DNA from: Lytechinus pictus
Taxonomy: Eukaryota; Echinodermata; Echinoidea; Temnopleuroida; Toxopneustidae
Length of the DNA: 64,000 bases
Assembly: GCF_037042905.1 (NCBI RefSeq)
Contig: NC_087247.1
Coordinates: 40,089,920 to 40,153,919, forward strand
Reading direction: 5' to 3'
The notes under the pieces were generated by a model, which saw only the letters and a list, made by a program, of their open reading frames with translations, ran no database searches and was not told the origin of the DNA. This document shows positions 13,145 through 26,000 of this stretch, one piece after another (positions within the stretch are counted from its first letter, which is position 1; every line of letters begins with the position of its first letter). A program made the translations under genes and the position numbers.

Positions 13145-13925
13145 TATAGATATGTATACTGGGGTAGTATTCTGGAACACTGTCATAACTTTTGTCATAA
13201 ATTTTGTCATTTCTCTCCGAGATGTGACACCGCTATGATTGTCACAAATCGGTATTCTGAACATTGTCTTTTCCCTGTCATATCTCTCAAAGTTCCCACC
13301 CATCTTTTCGGAAGCAAACCAATCAAAATCATTGTTAGTTCCCGGTGGGAGGCCTTCCAGCCAATAGGAAGGCCCCATGACAGGTAGGGCGTATCCCCAA
13401 TACAGTAGTTGGCATCGTGCAACTACGCGAATATTGATGCGCTTAATTACAAAGAGAGACAGGGAGCTGTGAAGGATTTTAGAGAAGTAGAAAAAGAAGC
13501 AAAACAGAGAAAAAAAGGAAGAATTAATATGTAGGGCCTAACTAATTGTAGCATGAAAATATGATTTTGAAAATTGTCATGGATGATGAGTGAAACCAAT
13601 ACCACAATCTAATCTAAATAATATCATTATATGCTTGACATTCAGTCGGCAGGGTATTGGGATATTTGATACTAAAAGATATGACAATATTTATGACTGC
13701 TACCCCCCTGTCATAAGTTTTGTCATATCTTTTGCTTGTATAAAAATATTACGCGCATTAAAAACCGCATATTTTTGGTGGGCGCTAAAGAGAAGAGACA
13801 AAATTTATGACAATTTTTGTGACAAAAGTTATGACATCCACCAGAATACCGATTTCGTCATATCTCTGAGAAAAGATAAAATATGGAGAACAGACAATGT
13901 TCAGAATGCCGCCCCTGGATTTTAT
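13145..13925. mobile_element. Foldback/MITE-like inverted-repeat element
   Basis: The left half contains ATTCTGGAACACTGTCATAA and a run of TTTTGTCATAAATTTTGTC. The right half has the reverse-complementary GACAAAATTTATGACA and TTATGACATCCACCAGAAT. An inner pair, GGTATTCTGAACATTGTCTT and GACAATGTTCAGAATGCC, is also inverted. No transposase frame was seen. The short open frames here are read through the inverted repeats and are not genes. Exact ends and target duplication were not resolved. Confidence 0.65.
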
Positions 13926-13929
13926 TTGA

Positions 13930-16618
13930 TAGTGAAGTAGGTTTCTTTCTAATGGTTCAATATAAAATACAAAAATAATATTGGAGCATCTTCACATACC
14001 AGCCACAATGGTGTCAAGTCAACAAAAAATGATGTCTATAGCTAGTTGATTGAGTAAAATATGCACAGTAATTAATTTATTCATTCCAGGGATTGTTCTT
14101 CGTTGATCCGGTTTCCTTTCTTCAAGAAAATCTTGTTACTACAGATATTGCATTTGGGACCTAGAACCAAATGGGGCTATTTTGATTTTAAATCAAGAAC
14201 AAGCTGGGCAAATGAGTGCCTAATCTATAGAAGGGGGAGGGGTGAGCCATTTTGGTAATAACGAGAGTCCTCCTGGTGTGTGTGATATCATCAATTCCCT
14301 CATGTGCTAGGCATTTTGCATCAGTTTTTGAAAAGTAGGATAAGCTTGAAAATTCCATTGGCACTTCTATTTTCAAACATATTTTAGTATCCTACTTAGT
14401 CTACTAATTGATACATTCAAATAAACCAATTGTTTGGTGGATTTTGTCTTATTTAATGATGTATTCAAATCAATCTTAGCTAAATAAAAATGTAGTAATA
14501 ATAGTACTTGAAGATAGGTAAATTTTGTTTTCCAAAGTATTGGGCTGACCTCATAACCTTTACGACATATGCTGCTCCACCGCCTCTTACATTATCCACC
14601 ACTCAGATGATGATTTACCAAACAGTCATTTTACAATTTTATTGATAGAAAATAGAACGTGTTTGCTTCAAGAGCTCATTGGATGCAATCACATCTTCTG
14701 GGAGAGGAAGGTTGGGCATGCTTTTAATTTGATGCTTGAGGTTGACATTTATTAAGCCTAACTAGAGAGGGCAGTGTTGACAAAGACAACAGGTGGTGAT
14801 GGGAGGAAGACGACTGATCTTTGAGAAGATGGCTCAGTAATCATATGCAAGAGCTCTAAATGTTTGTCTTACAGCATAACCTATCAACCACATTATAAAT
14901 GATGCATGTTATGCATTATAATGCATGTCATGCATCATGTATATCCTTATTTAATGTATGCATTATTATGTCGCTTAGACCGTTAGAAGTTTCCATTGGT
15001 TGTATATGAAAACTTACTTTAAATTCCTCATTCTGCATCAAAACCTCTTTTTTAATAGTCATGTCTTCATATATTCTAGATACCCTAAACATTACACATT
15101 CGTCCAATATAATGCAACATCATATTTCAAAGTATTTGTTGTATCAGCGAAACTTGAAATATATATACAGCTGCAAATAAGGTAACATATGGTGACAATA
15201 GTTCATTTTGGAGTGAAAATAAAACACACACACAACTAAAGGTACATCAAATTCACCTTTTTCAAGTTGATTATCCAATCACAAGGAATGAATTTCATCA
15301 CATGTTGTTGAGTGAATACCACATCACAGCAAATAATCGTTAGAAATGTACCGATACCGCCTACAGTATAGATGTACTTTCCTTGTGTCTTTACTTGACA
15401 TCATCATTGGGGCCTGTGATCTCATCTTTTAACACTATGAAAATCTAGTTCGATTGTAAATTTTATGATTTGTACTGGTTGAGGGATGAAACACACATGG
15501 CAATGTCAAAGCCAACAGCCCCCCCCCCCCCCCGGAAAAGTGTGTACCCTCGTATTGGTATGGATTTTTTTTCTATAATTAGGGGTACAATTTATAGGGC
15601 TTACACTTGATTACAGGTCAACATTTTTTTAAGCATTTGACAAATATGTGAGATGCTGATGCTATAGTTAATGCAATATGTTATACAATACTTTGTCATA
15701 CATTTAGGATTAAAGATTTACCAAATAGAAGTATATCATGTAAATGGACCTGTCAAAATTATAAACAAATTAACAATCTCATGAAACGTGATGAAAAGAG
15801 TACACTGCCATGGTTGGTAATCTGATATTTATGTTGTTTATGTGACCTTTCAAGGTTTAAAATGGAAGATAACACTTCTAAGTTACTTTTCGAAATCATT
15901 TTATTAAAGATTTCATATAATTACAACATATGCTTCAACAGGCTTTGATTTCTCACCATTTTAATCACTATATAATTGTGCCTCATCAAATATCTATAGC
16001 CTGAGTTCTTAAAGCTTGTTTTATTCAGTGTTGATAAAATGAAATTCTAATAAACATTTCAAATTTCTGAGACACAATTATCCTAATCAAAGTTTTATTT
16101 TCTTAAATCTAGTGATCAACATGGTCACTACAGCAAAATATTTTTATGCACTGGAGCAATGAATCAGGATGTATTTTTTCATATCACTTTTTCATTGAGA
16201 TACAGTAGCAAATACAAGATGAATAATGATGACTTTTTAAAGACTAATTCCTATAGAAACGATGCTTTTCCTGTGTTTTCTCTATTTAAAGATAAAAGAC
16301 ACATCAATTACAACACCAATAGGCAATACAGTGAAATATTAGAAGCATGCACCTATCTCATATCACACAGCTGCACTTGGCTTTCAACCTGCCCAAGGCG
16401 ATGAGAAATCTTATGTTAAGATAACCCTCCCTATACCTCTCCTCTTTCAATTGCCCATTCATATACATGCAAGGAACTGTGACTGAGACCGTGCCAATAA
16501 CTATGGTAATGTATTCCTCAGCTTCTTATCGCTTAACATCGTGACTCTAATTAGAATCACAAATGAACTCTCCTCATGAATGTTCAGAACATGAAAAGGG
16601 ATTTCCCAGACTACTTAC
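13930..16618. other. Intron, no gene seen
   Basis: AT-rich intron of the long ninjurin transcripts. It contains a 36-bp ATGCAT-rich palindrome (14901-14936) and a C15 run (about 15520-15534). No exon signals in phase 0 were found. Confidence 0.5.
14901..14936. repeat. 36-bp near-palindrome rich in ATGCAT
   Basis: The sequence reads almost identically on both strands (four mismatches) and contains repeated ATGCAT/ATGCATG units around TTATAA. It could be a cruciform-prone site or a cluster of POU/homeodomain-like sites; no function is shown. Confidence 0.6.
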
Positions 16619-16672
16619 CGCTTCATGAAGTCGAGTGGATTCGTCTCGATGCAAAGCATAATTAGCAAGCAT
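16619..16672 (-). CDS. Ninjurin candidate alternative first coding exon (18 codons)
   Basis: A minus-strand ATG at 16672 has A at -3. It opens 18 codons, MLANYALHRDESTRLHEA, and stops exactly at an excellent donor (GCG|GTAAGT) in phase 0. An in-frame TGA lies nine codons upstream, so this is a genuine first-ATG position. Joined to the ninjurin exon at 8272 it would give a 135-residue protein with a short acidic/basic N-terminus. It lies between the other ninjurin start exons on the same strand and shares their exit phase, which supports membership. It is short, so chance occurrence cannot be excluded. Confidence 0.5.
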
Positions 16673-19600
16673 GATCGGTGAGGAAACGGAGAACCCGAGT
16701 CAGATACATGTGTACATGGAATCTACAAGAATGAAATGTGGCTTCTCACTTCCAATACGACATCAAATGCTTTCAGTCAGTCATGTCTGCGATGGTGATA
16801 CGATGCTTCTCTGAGAAGCCATAATCAAGAAACAAATCATGGATTCACACATAAGAATAAGCCAGCCCAGCAGTTGATCTATCATTCATGCAGTCTTAAA
16901 TGAAGTTGGATGGGTTTCACAACACTTCCAGACTGAAACAAAATTAGAAAGCGTCAAAGCAAATCCCTACTATGACAGCTTTTGCTAAATTGGCAACCAG
17001 AAGCGATAGGGGCAGCCAGAAACAAAATGGCAATATCGCTGTATAAGGAATATATAAATGTGTGAATAAAACTGGCAAACAGACTTTTGTAGATTAAACC
17101 AACACTGCAAAGTAAACTCGCATCTAATCTTCAGAGGAAATGGCATGCATGTAAATTGGCAACAAAAAGAAACGAGCCAAGAGTAGATGACCAGAGTTAC
17201 GAGGAAAGAGTCATAAAAAAACTAGTGGCGGCTTACATGTTTATCCTGAGGTAATGCGGTAGTGCAGAAGTGGTGATTATTATCATCCCTTTCTACAGTC
17301 ATCTCCTAACTGACGTTGCATTAAAGATGGAACAGTTAGAAATAGAATGAAGTTTATGAAGTGCATGATCAGCCCCATTTCACATGCACTCTGGCATTAA
17401 AGGAGTGCACTGCCCTCAAAGCACTGCTCAAGATGTGAAAGTAGTGGTGACATTAATCAAGTCAATCACATCTATAGCCAGAGGAGACACACACTTTGCT
17501 TTTATCTTTCTCAATTTTTATGACTGCTTTTGTTTTCAAGATGGCTATGTCAATGTTGTGTCAATACATACAGATCAAAGTGACAATTAATGACAACTTC
17601 AGGCAACAAAGATGTCTTTTTTGTTCCTAAAAAAGGTACAGGCTTTTGAACTAGTTAACTGTTTTGGGTGAATTTCTTTCAGCAAATATCAATGATTTAC
17701 GTTAGTAACACTGGCTTTCAAATAAATAAGCTTCTAAACTTACTCTTCTATCTCCATTAAAGGAAATGATGACAATATCTACAAACATTCCATAATTGCC
17801 TAAAAATGAATGATATACCTTAAAAGTAAATTTTAACCAAAGGGCTCAATGATTTAGTTATTATGGATAACATTGGAAATTATTAAAGAAACATGACAAC
17901 TTATTGATTTCTATATTCTCTCCTTCATAATGTATTCCTGCATTAACATTCACTATAACTAATTATATTATTTCCACAAAATAATTACTGGTACAACATT
18001 TTATCCTGAAGAACTCAATACTATGTCCAAACTATATATTTTGGGGTAAATAAGATTGCTGATAATTGCTAAAGCCTTAAATTATGTAAAGCTCCTCGAG
18101 GTGTAGGTATAAAGCACAATCATTTTTTTTCCTTTCTGTTATTTTTTTTATAAGAAAGTAAAACAGAACTTGACTGATTTACATAATGGCTGAAAATATG
18201 ATTTCCACTCAAAATGTGCGCTAAAGAATGTTACATTGTTAATCAACATCTGCTGATCTGCATATCAATTTTAGCTAATTATTGGAATGCACAATGATCA
18301 AGGAAACTAGCTTGTTTTGCAATACATTCAAGGTCAACAGTATATTTAGCTTTATAAACATCTCTCAGGATGAAGCATTTATGAATTTGTAAGAGAGATT
18401 TTATGAAGCACACTGTAGTTGGTTTCATCTCATATACATCCTCAGAGATTCAAATACCCCCATTTTTCCTTCTATAGAGTGTAAAACTCATGTGGATCAT
18501 GGCATAAATAAGCGAAATAGCCAAATTTCCCTGCAGAATTGGGACATTTAATTCACAAAAGGTAAGCCATTCAGCTTTATTGGATTCGTATGTGAACTGT
18601 GCTCAATTTCACTTGGTAGTCTCCAAAGAAAGCCTCTTGCATCATAAATGTTCAATGTATAGGCCTACTAACAAAAATGCACAGGAAAATATAACACAAT
18701 AGTCTTGTATTCCAAAATTATGCAAAAGGCAGGATATTTCATAAACATATTACAAAAGTAAGTTACTAAAACTTGCATATAATTTCAATGAATGAATTTG
18801 CAATGTAGCCTCAAGAATGATTTATTATCTAAATATTTTTTTCCACTTGGGCAAAAAAAAAACAACCTATAAACGGGCCAATAAATGCACTATAATATTG
18901 AAACTAAAAATAAAAACAAATATGGAGCGTAATTTCTCAGACTAGCCTCTCAATTGGAGCATATGGCAGGCAGATGAAATAAAATGGTCTTTCATCAAAT
19001 ACTCAAAAGATTGGGGGTAATAGAGGAGATGAAAGGAGGGAGGACAGCAATAAATAGACAGAAGGAAAGATAAATGGATGGGATAGGGCAATGAGAACAA
19101 GAGAGTGAGAGAAATAAAGAGTGGGAGAGAGAGAAAACAAATTCAGATTTTGAAGGAAAAAAAGGGGGAAAAATACAGAAATGTGTCAAATAGTGAAAAC
19201 AACATGGAAAAAAAGAAATTTCTCTTCATTTATTCATTCAATGTGCAGGATATAATGAATAATATTGAATCAGCAAAGCTGTATAAAAAAAAACAATGTC
19301 TTGTTAACATAACTACACAAGATATCAAATCCCATTCTTATCATTAGTATTCTTGTCTTTAATATCAGGCAAAATAAATGCAATTTTATCAAGAAAATAA
19401 TAAAACCATAAGACTCAATCTGTTGTACCTTACATCATAAACTTCTGGAGTTAATTTCAATAAATATAATATTTGCTCATTAGAAATTCATAAAAAACAT
19501 GAGATTGAAAAAAAATAGTGAGGGAGGGTACAATATGAATTATGAAGAGTGGGAGGGATGGAGGGAACAAGAGAGGGAAATAGCAAGGGTTGATGAAAAT

Positions 19601-20605
19601 ATAAATCCAGATACAAATCTTGAGACTGAAATGAATGTCTCCAGGTCAGATCCGATGCGGTTTGTTTGCTCACGTTGGCCTGTGGGGGTATTATATGAGA
19701 GGGAGTCAAATCGTGTTATATCTGATACCAAAGAGTACATTGTCCTCTCATTAGAATGCAGAGCAAAGGAGGGCAGTACAATCAAGCATCACGCAATATA
19801 CCATGTACGGTGCTACTCAATGGCATACGAGAACAAATTCTAGTTCTTCGATGACACAGTACAAATGCATCCAAAACTGGAAGAGTACTTGGTGTGAAGT
19901 TGCCACAAATTCTATTCAACGTTTTGTGTACTTGGTTATTATTGCAAACCTATCATTCCATGTGTTTCTGTTTCATCCATTCATAGCAAGAATGGCGACT
20001 CAATTTGAATATGATGGGCATTTCTTTCAACCCAATTTTCTGGGGGGAGGGGGTTCTCTCGCTTTCTCTCTGTCTCTCAGGAATGAGAATGTGAGTGAAT
20101 ATTGTGTTTTTCTGATATAAGAGAAGTATCCTGAATGAAGTTTGCTTAGGAAATGACAAAGGCCATTAACCAATTCCATCCATCATAAATGAACTTGTGT
20201 TTGAACAAGAATTTCAAGGATGTCTGGGCATCTGTTACAGTATTTCCCCCCTGACTGATGTGGATGATTCAGATTCAAATACAAATATCCCTGTAGCATT
20301 TCTTACTTTTTTCAATTCATGGTTTGTTTTAATATTTCTCGACAAATCTATGGGCTGTAATTAAAAACATGAAATTTATGTTTGAGATAATGTTGAGAGA
20401 TATTATAAAATGTTTGATATTCAGATCATCCTCCGGGGTATGAATTTGAAGGAAGAAGAAAAAGTCTAAATAAATATCACCTTAATTAAAAATGCCACAA
20501 TTATGTATATATTTCTCCACAAAATGTGAGGTCCAAGGGGGTCTATAACCAAATATTTTCAATTTGAACATAACACATTATTTCGGGACTCAATATCACC
20601 CTTTT
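16673..20605. other. Intron, no gene seen
   Basis: AT-rich intron of the longest ninjurin transcript. The 16.7-17.3 kb part may hold the promoter for the 16.6-kb start exon. A purine-rich tract runs from about 19020 to 19175. Open frames on both strands near 19.5-20.1 kb overlap one another, show no domains, and are not called. Confidence 0.45.
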
Positions 20606-20667
20606 GTATGATGGGGGGACCTAAAGCTACGCACTTTGTTTTCAAACAATAACAAGTGGAATGCCTC

Positions 20668-21398
20668 TGGCCGTCTCACCTGCATCACGCGATTCAATAT
20701 AGCAGCAGTGCTTATTTTGAAAACTACTATAACTCGCACAAGATGTTCAGTGATACTTGGTTACTCTTATTTCCACGTTTTATGAACTAGACCAATACAC
20801 TTATAGAGATATGATGGCAATTCAACAAATACCCCCAACGTGGCCAAAGTTCTTTGACCTTACATGACCTTTGACCTTGATCATGTGACCTGAAACTCGC
20901 ACAGGATGTTCAGTGATACTTGATTACTATTATGTCCAAGTTTTATGAACTAGACCAACACACTTTCAAATTTATGGCTGTAATTCAACAAATACCCCAA
21001 TTCGGCCAAAGTTCATTGACCCTAAATGACCTTTGACCTTGGTCATGTGACGTGAAACTCATGCAGGATGTTCAGTGATACTTGATTAACCTTATGTATA
21101 AGTTTCATGAACTAGGTCCATATATTTTCTAAGTTATGATGACATTTCAAAAACTTAACCTTAGGTTAAGATTTTGATGTTGATTCCCCCAACATGGTCT
21201 AAGTTCATTGACCCTAAATGACCTTTGACCTTGGTCATGTGACATGAAACTCAGGCAGGATGTTCAGTAATACTTGATTAACCTTATGGCCAAGTTTCAT
21301 GAACTAGGTCCATATACTTTCTAAGTTATGCTGTCATTTCAAAAACTTAACCTCAGGTTAAGATTTGGTGTTGACGCCGCCGCCGCCGTCGCCGCCGC

Positions 21399-21430
<32 letters not shown>

Positions 21431-21484
21431 TCGGAAAAGCGGCGCCTATAGTCTCACTCTGCTATGCAGGTGAGACAAAAACTA
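20668..21484 (-). mobile_element. DR1-bearing TIR element, copy 1 (reverse orientation)
   Basis: The ends are inverted: ATGCAGGTGAGAC on one side and GTCTCACCTGCAT on the other. The body consists of tandem units of about 162-192 bp, each with CAAGGTCAAAGGTCA in the element's sense. Perfect DR1 sites (minus strand) fall at 20865-20877, 21027-21039 and 21219-21231. A GC-rich (GCC)n stretch (about 21373-21430) lies next to one end. The copy is reversed relative to the one at 59.15-60.11 kb and lacks one 162-bp unit. The alanine-rich open frame here is only the GCC repeat read through. Confidence 0.85.
21373..21432. repeat. (GCC)n triplet repeat inside the DR1 element
   Basis: Near-pure GCC/GTC triplets at the terminal part of copy 1, counterpart of the (GGC)n at 59203-59221 in copy 2. 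The copy at 21.4 kb is longer, as expected for an unstable triplet tract. Confidence 0.9.
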
Positions 21485-22480
21485 TCCCAATTTTAATATT
21501 TCAACAAATGTCTTTCACTAATTTGTAGCAAACATTCTAAAGATCATTAACCAAGAAGAAAATATCGCAAAACTCACTAATACGAAAATCCCGCCGTGTT
21601 TTCCGAACACCTCTTGATTTCGCCACCCGACTAGAAGGGGTCCTAAAGCTACGCACTCGATTTATCATGCAAAAAAGTAGTATTTCCTGTGCCTCAATTT
21701 CTAAAATATATTCATATTATTATAGGGTAAAATGAAATTTAAGCGAATATAACTCCAAAATTCTAAACAGGTGTGGGTTTTCTCTGCATTTAAAGATTTA
21801 CTGCAGCCTCTGTAGAAAAAATTGAATAGGAATCGTTCGTCACTCTGCAGTCACAGTTCCACACACAGAGTGCGCATTTGCCATAAAAACTGCATGCGCG
21901 ATGAGTGGTGCGTAGCTTTAGGACCCGCGCAGCATTAGGACCCCCTACCATACAATAAACTCAATCTGCAATCAGGTTTCCATACCAGTTCTTCCAAATG
22001 CAAGTCGTAGGCCTATTGTATAAACCTATTAAAAACATAGATTTTGATTTTTTAATATTCTTCCCCAGAAATCCAATGTTTCTTACAGCATCTTCTTATA
22101 AGATTGAGATGGATAATGTTACATGGAGAGGTAGAGTAAGTGTCATCACCCTGGTATTAAGCATCACCTGCTAAGCAGTTTTTCTTCTCCATCCCCTCCC
22201 CCCCCCCCCTTGCCCATTCGTCTCTCCATACCCTCGTCACATAAGGAGGTGTGAGTAATTGGCTGCTTTTATGAATGGAAGACTTCATGTCTGCCAGTGC
22301 ATCTGATTAAACAAGATGGTCTTCTTAATCAGACCCTTTCTGCAACTGTAAGAAAAAGCATCCGGTTGAATGCTTCATTGATAAATTTTACTATAATCTA
22401 CTTGTATAAATTTCAAACAAAATTTATGGGGAGACAAGTAATAAAAATGCAATTTGAATTTGACATGTACATACATTCCC

Positions 22481-23014
22481 AGGGGGGGGGCACTCAACCA
22501 AAAAAGTAGTGGGTATGTGCCGCAGGCGAGACAAAAAACGGGGGCCTTGGAGCGGGCTTATTGTAAAAAGGAGGGTCCTCGGAACGGGCTTCGGAACGAC
22601 AAATGTTTGTGAAAACGGGGGTCCTTGGAATGGGTCGCTTGCGTGTGCATCCCTATGAAACGGGCATACGTGTATATGCAGCTAGGCCAGCGGCACGGGC
22701 GTCGGGTGCGCTCGCGCAGAGGCGATGGTCGGACAGCGCTCAGCGGCCGCTTTTCACCAAAATTGCAGCTCATTGTGGCGGATCAATGCGACCGGAACGG
22801 CGTAACGAAAAATATGCGAAGCTTTGCATGGAGCGGATTTATTTCTTCTTTTCTCTGATAAGAAGAAAATGCTATGCTTCGGAGCGGCTTTCTTAGTTCT
22901 TTTTCTTAATAAGATGAAAATGCTATGCCCTGGAACGGAAATTTGAGTGTAAAAATGGGGGTCCCCTCCGCGGCACATACCCACTATGCATTATATACTG
23001 AGTGCCCCCCCGGG
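22481..23014. mobile_element. GC-rich MITE with G-run/C-run inverted ends
   Basis: The left end has a G9 run, GCACTCAACC and GTGGGTATGTGCCGC. The right end has the inverted GCGGCACATACCCACTATGC, then GAGTGCCCCCCC. The body is much richer in G+C than its surroundings and contains degenerate repeats of CGGGGGTCCTTGGAA-type sequence. Overlapping open frames on both strands are by-products of the composition. No transposase. Confidence 0.75.
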
Positions 23015-26000
23015 CATACATTGCAACACTTGTGCTGAAACATTGTTTTTGTTTCCTTCAATGGTAGTTGAAAGTACCTTTAAAATGCAATCCAATCTTC
23101 ATTTCAATTGTATCTTTAAATCCAGAATCTTATCCTTCTAGAAATACTCATCATTATCATGATGAAAGCTATGATTTTAGAGATACTGAGATACTAATGG
23201 AATCTAAATGATTAAATTTACTGAAATTGAAAATCATGGCTAGACCAGTAATCCCATGATCATTATCCCTTAAGCCTGCAAGAATGGAGATCATATTGCA
23301 CTCAATCATCCAAGCATAAATCATAATAAATTCATAACTCTTTATGCCTCATTAAATATCTACAGTCCATTTTCCTGGGCGACTGCAGGACTTCGTCCAG
23401 GTAATCAATAATCCCATTATCTCATTGCCATAGCAACAAGGTCTTTCTTCCTTGTAAAAACCTTTTACTCGCCACCCATGTACACACTAGAATCCACTTA
23501 CCCAAGCTTCATTTCAACCCATGAGATTGCAGTGCACACGCTAACAGGTCACGTGACAAAATATTTTGCTCATTATGCGGTGAATGGTGCAATTATAGCG
23601 GATCAAGAGTGACCAGAAATGCCCAAAGGCAACATGCATTGTTTTCATCTTTATATGCCGGCTTATAAGCTTGCCGCCAACTGAATTTATCAGGTTGACA
23701 GTTTACACAGAGGAAAATGAAACTGGATTGAGAGGGCATTTAAAGAAAATAATATCAATGAAGAAACTTAGCAGGCATATATATCAGAATCAAATAAAAC
23801 AACTGATTCAATGTTCAAGGTTCTCTAGTAATATACATATTTTATGTGTACAAATGTATCTCTGTAGATCAATGTATGTAAATGAAATTTCACATTTAAT
23901 ATCAAGCGAAAGCCAAGAAAAGGCAAATATATATACTAGTAGAGATTTTAGGCTTGGAAAAATCTTCCAAAAGTGCATGTCACTATTCCAAATCATATGA
24001 ATGCATGTGCCCTAAAATGGTAATGATATTATGAAAGATATAAACTAAAAAAATTTCTAATTGGATAACTACCGATTTTACATCAAAATCTGTTTCGATC
24101 AAGTGTCTAATCAAATAAAATATTGACACATTTTGGCCTTAAACCCCTTCTCCAGCATGAAATGGACTGAAAACATCAGGATGTAATCTTTGTAGTAGAT
24201 TGTTAATATCCATTATTAAATGCCAAGAAAGAGCTACAAGAATATTTTGAATAAAAAAAAACATTTCCAAGAGAGGGTGCTAGATTTAAATTAAATCCTA
24301 TGGGCTGAACAATGCTAAATATAAATTCTAATAGCTTAAAAACACATACTTTCAGGGTATAATTAATATTACTGACCCTTCAACAAAGCTATATGTTTTA
24401 AGGTCCTTTAAGAAAAGTAATTTTACTCTCATTTCAATGTGTAATTTTCATTAACATGTAGGACAGTCTGTATCATCTTTTAATTAACATTAGAATCTCT
24501 TTTTATGTTTGTGTGTCTCCCTCCCTCTGTCATCCATCCTCCTTAACACCCCCCCCCCCTGGTTCTCTCTCCCTCTCTATTTCTCCCCTTTCTCTCCCTT
24601 CTCCACTCACTTTCTATGCATGCCCATTCTAAAATTGTTTCCACAAGCGTAACTTAGATGGTACAGATGCCAGTAATATTAGCTGTGTGGCTCAGTCAAT
24701 ACTGACTGGATGCCCTCCCTCTCTCCTTGCATCTAAAGATGGAATCTTCATGTGGGTTACATAAATACACAGTCATATAAAATCACATTTGGTGTTTGCC
24801 GACAAGACACAGAGTGGTCGATCAGGTAGCATGTTTGCTGACATACTTTGTTTCATGGCCTGGCTGTAAGACTGCTGTCAATGTCTGTATTGCATTGAAT
24901 TGAAACACTGCATCACATGATTTGAGGTTTACAAATTTGATCAAGAAAAATTGTGGGGGAAAAATGATGACAAAGAATTTAGATTTAAATTCACAAATGC
25001 AGATATGCTTGCTTTAAAACATAAAGAGAATAATGCAGGGTCGATGAACAGTGTTTACTGTCGTGTCATGATAAAAATTTCATTTTCATAATTAATTATA
25101 TTTTGAGGAAAAATTTACAATTATGTTTAATTAACTTTTTTTTTTCATTTTCAAATACAACAAAACAATTTCTTCCTATTTTTATTAATTCCTTTCTCTC
25201 ATTCCTGCTTTATTTCCCTTTTAATGCCAAATGCAGTTGTTGTGACCCCTCATTTGCAGGAGAACTGAAATCATTGCTGATACAACTCATTGAAATTTGT
25301 GTATTGGTCACTGGCCGGCTTGACAGTTAATTCTATCTACAAAGACAATCTTCAATTAAGGAATTCATGAGTCACCCTACTGCACAGGATGTAACAGGCA
25401 TTCAGCAGGAAAAACTAATCTATCAAATATTGGCAAATTTTGTGAAGAAACTGGGTGAAGAATGCATGCATCTTGATCCTGTATGGCCTGCATGACTATA
25501 ACTTATGAGCCGCAACCAACTTTGTGGATTTAATCAAGGAACCAGGCAATCTTCCGCATGGTAGGGCAATTACATCCACCATGTTTCTTCACTTATGAAG
25601 ATGAGCGACATAATAAATGCAATACTGTATGGTTCAGCATACGCAGTATCTGCAGAGAGGGACTACATGTAGGTTTACATCTTCAGAAGATAGCATTGCA
25701 TCAATAGGTTTTTTTCAACAAGCTGTTTTTTCAATCATCTGTATCCAGGGTGTTTGTGTGATGAATTCAATGAAATATTCATATTTTTTGTCTTTCACTT
25801 TTGACAGCATGATAATGAAGGTACAGAGATGAAAGTTCAAGAAGCAGCTAAGCAGGTGGAGCAATTTCCTTTCCAGATCACAGGGGATGAATTAAAGTTC
25901 CATCAAAAATATTACTTCAGTGATCTTACTTCAAAGATTATGTCAGGCAAGGAGTAATATGAAAGTGACACCAGCGTTAACAAACCTGTCAAATCTACAA

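Larger units (their letters stand above)
20606..21954. mobile_element. TIR element with 'CCTAAAGCTACGCACT' ends, interrupted by a nested element
   Basis: The left end (about 20606-20633) reads GGGGGGACCTAAAGCTACGC. An internal repeat of the same motif occurs at about 21638-21658. The inverted right end (about 21906-21950) carries GTGCGTAGCTTTAGGACC and finishes GGACCCCCTACCATAC, matching the left flank GTATGATGGGGGG in reverse complement. The DR1-bearing element (20668-21484) sits inside it, so this older element was the insertion target. No transposase is visible. Confidence 0.55.

Noticed and set aside
13088-13422. Open frames of 71-99 codons on both strands
   Set aside because: They are read through the inverted arms of the 13.1-13.9 kb foldback element.
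17741-17765. Another possible ninjurin start exon (ATG GAG ATA GAA GA|GTAAGT, minus strand)
   Set aside because: Only four codons and exits in phase 2, which does not fit the phase-0 ninjurin exon.
21328-21528. Alanine-rich open frame
   Set aside because: It is the (GCC)n triplet repeat inside the DR1 transposon, not a gene.
22558-22984. Several overlapping open frames on both strands
   Set aside because: They result from the high-GC MITE at 22481-23014; no domain, and inverted ends explain the sequence.
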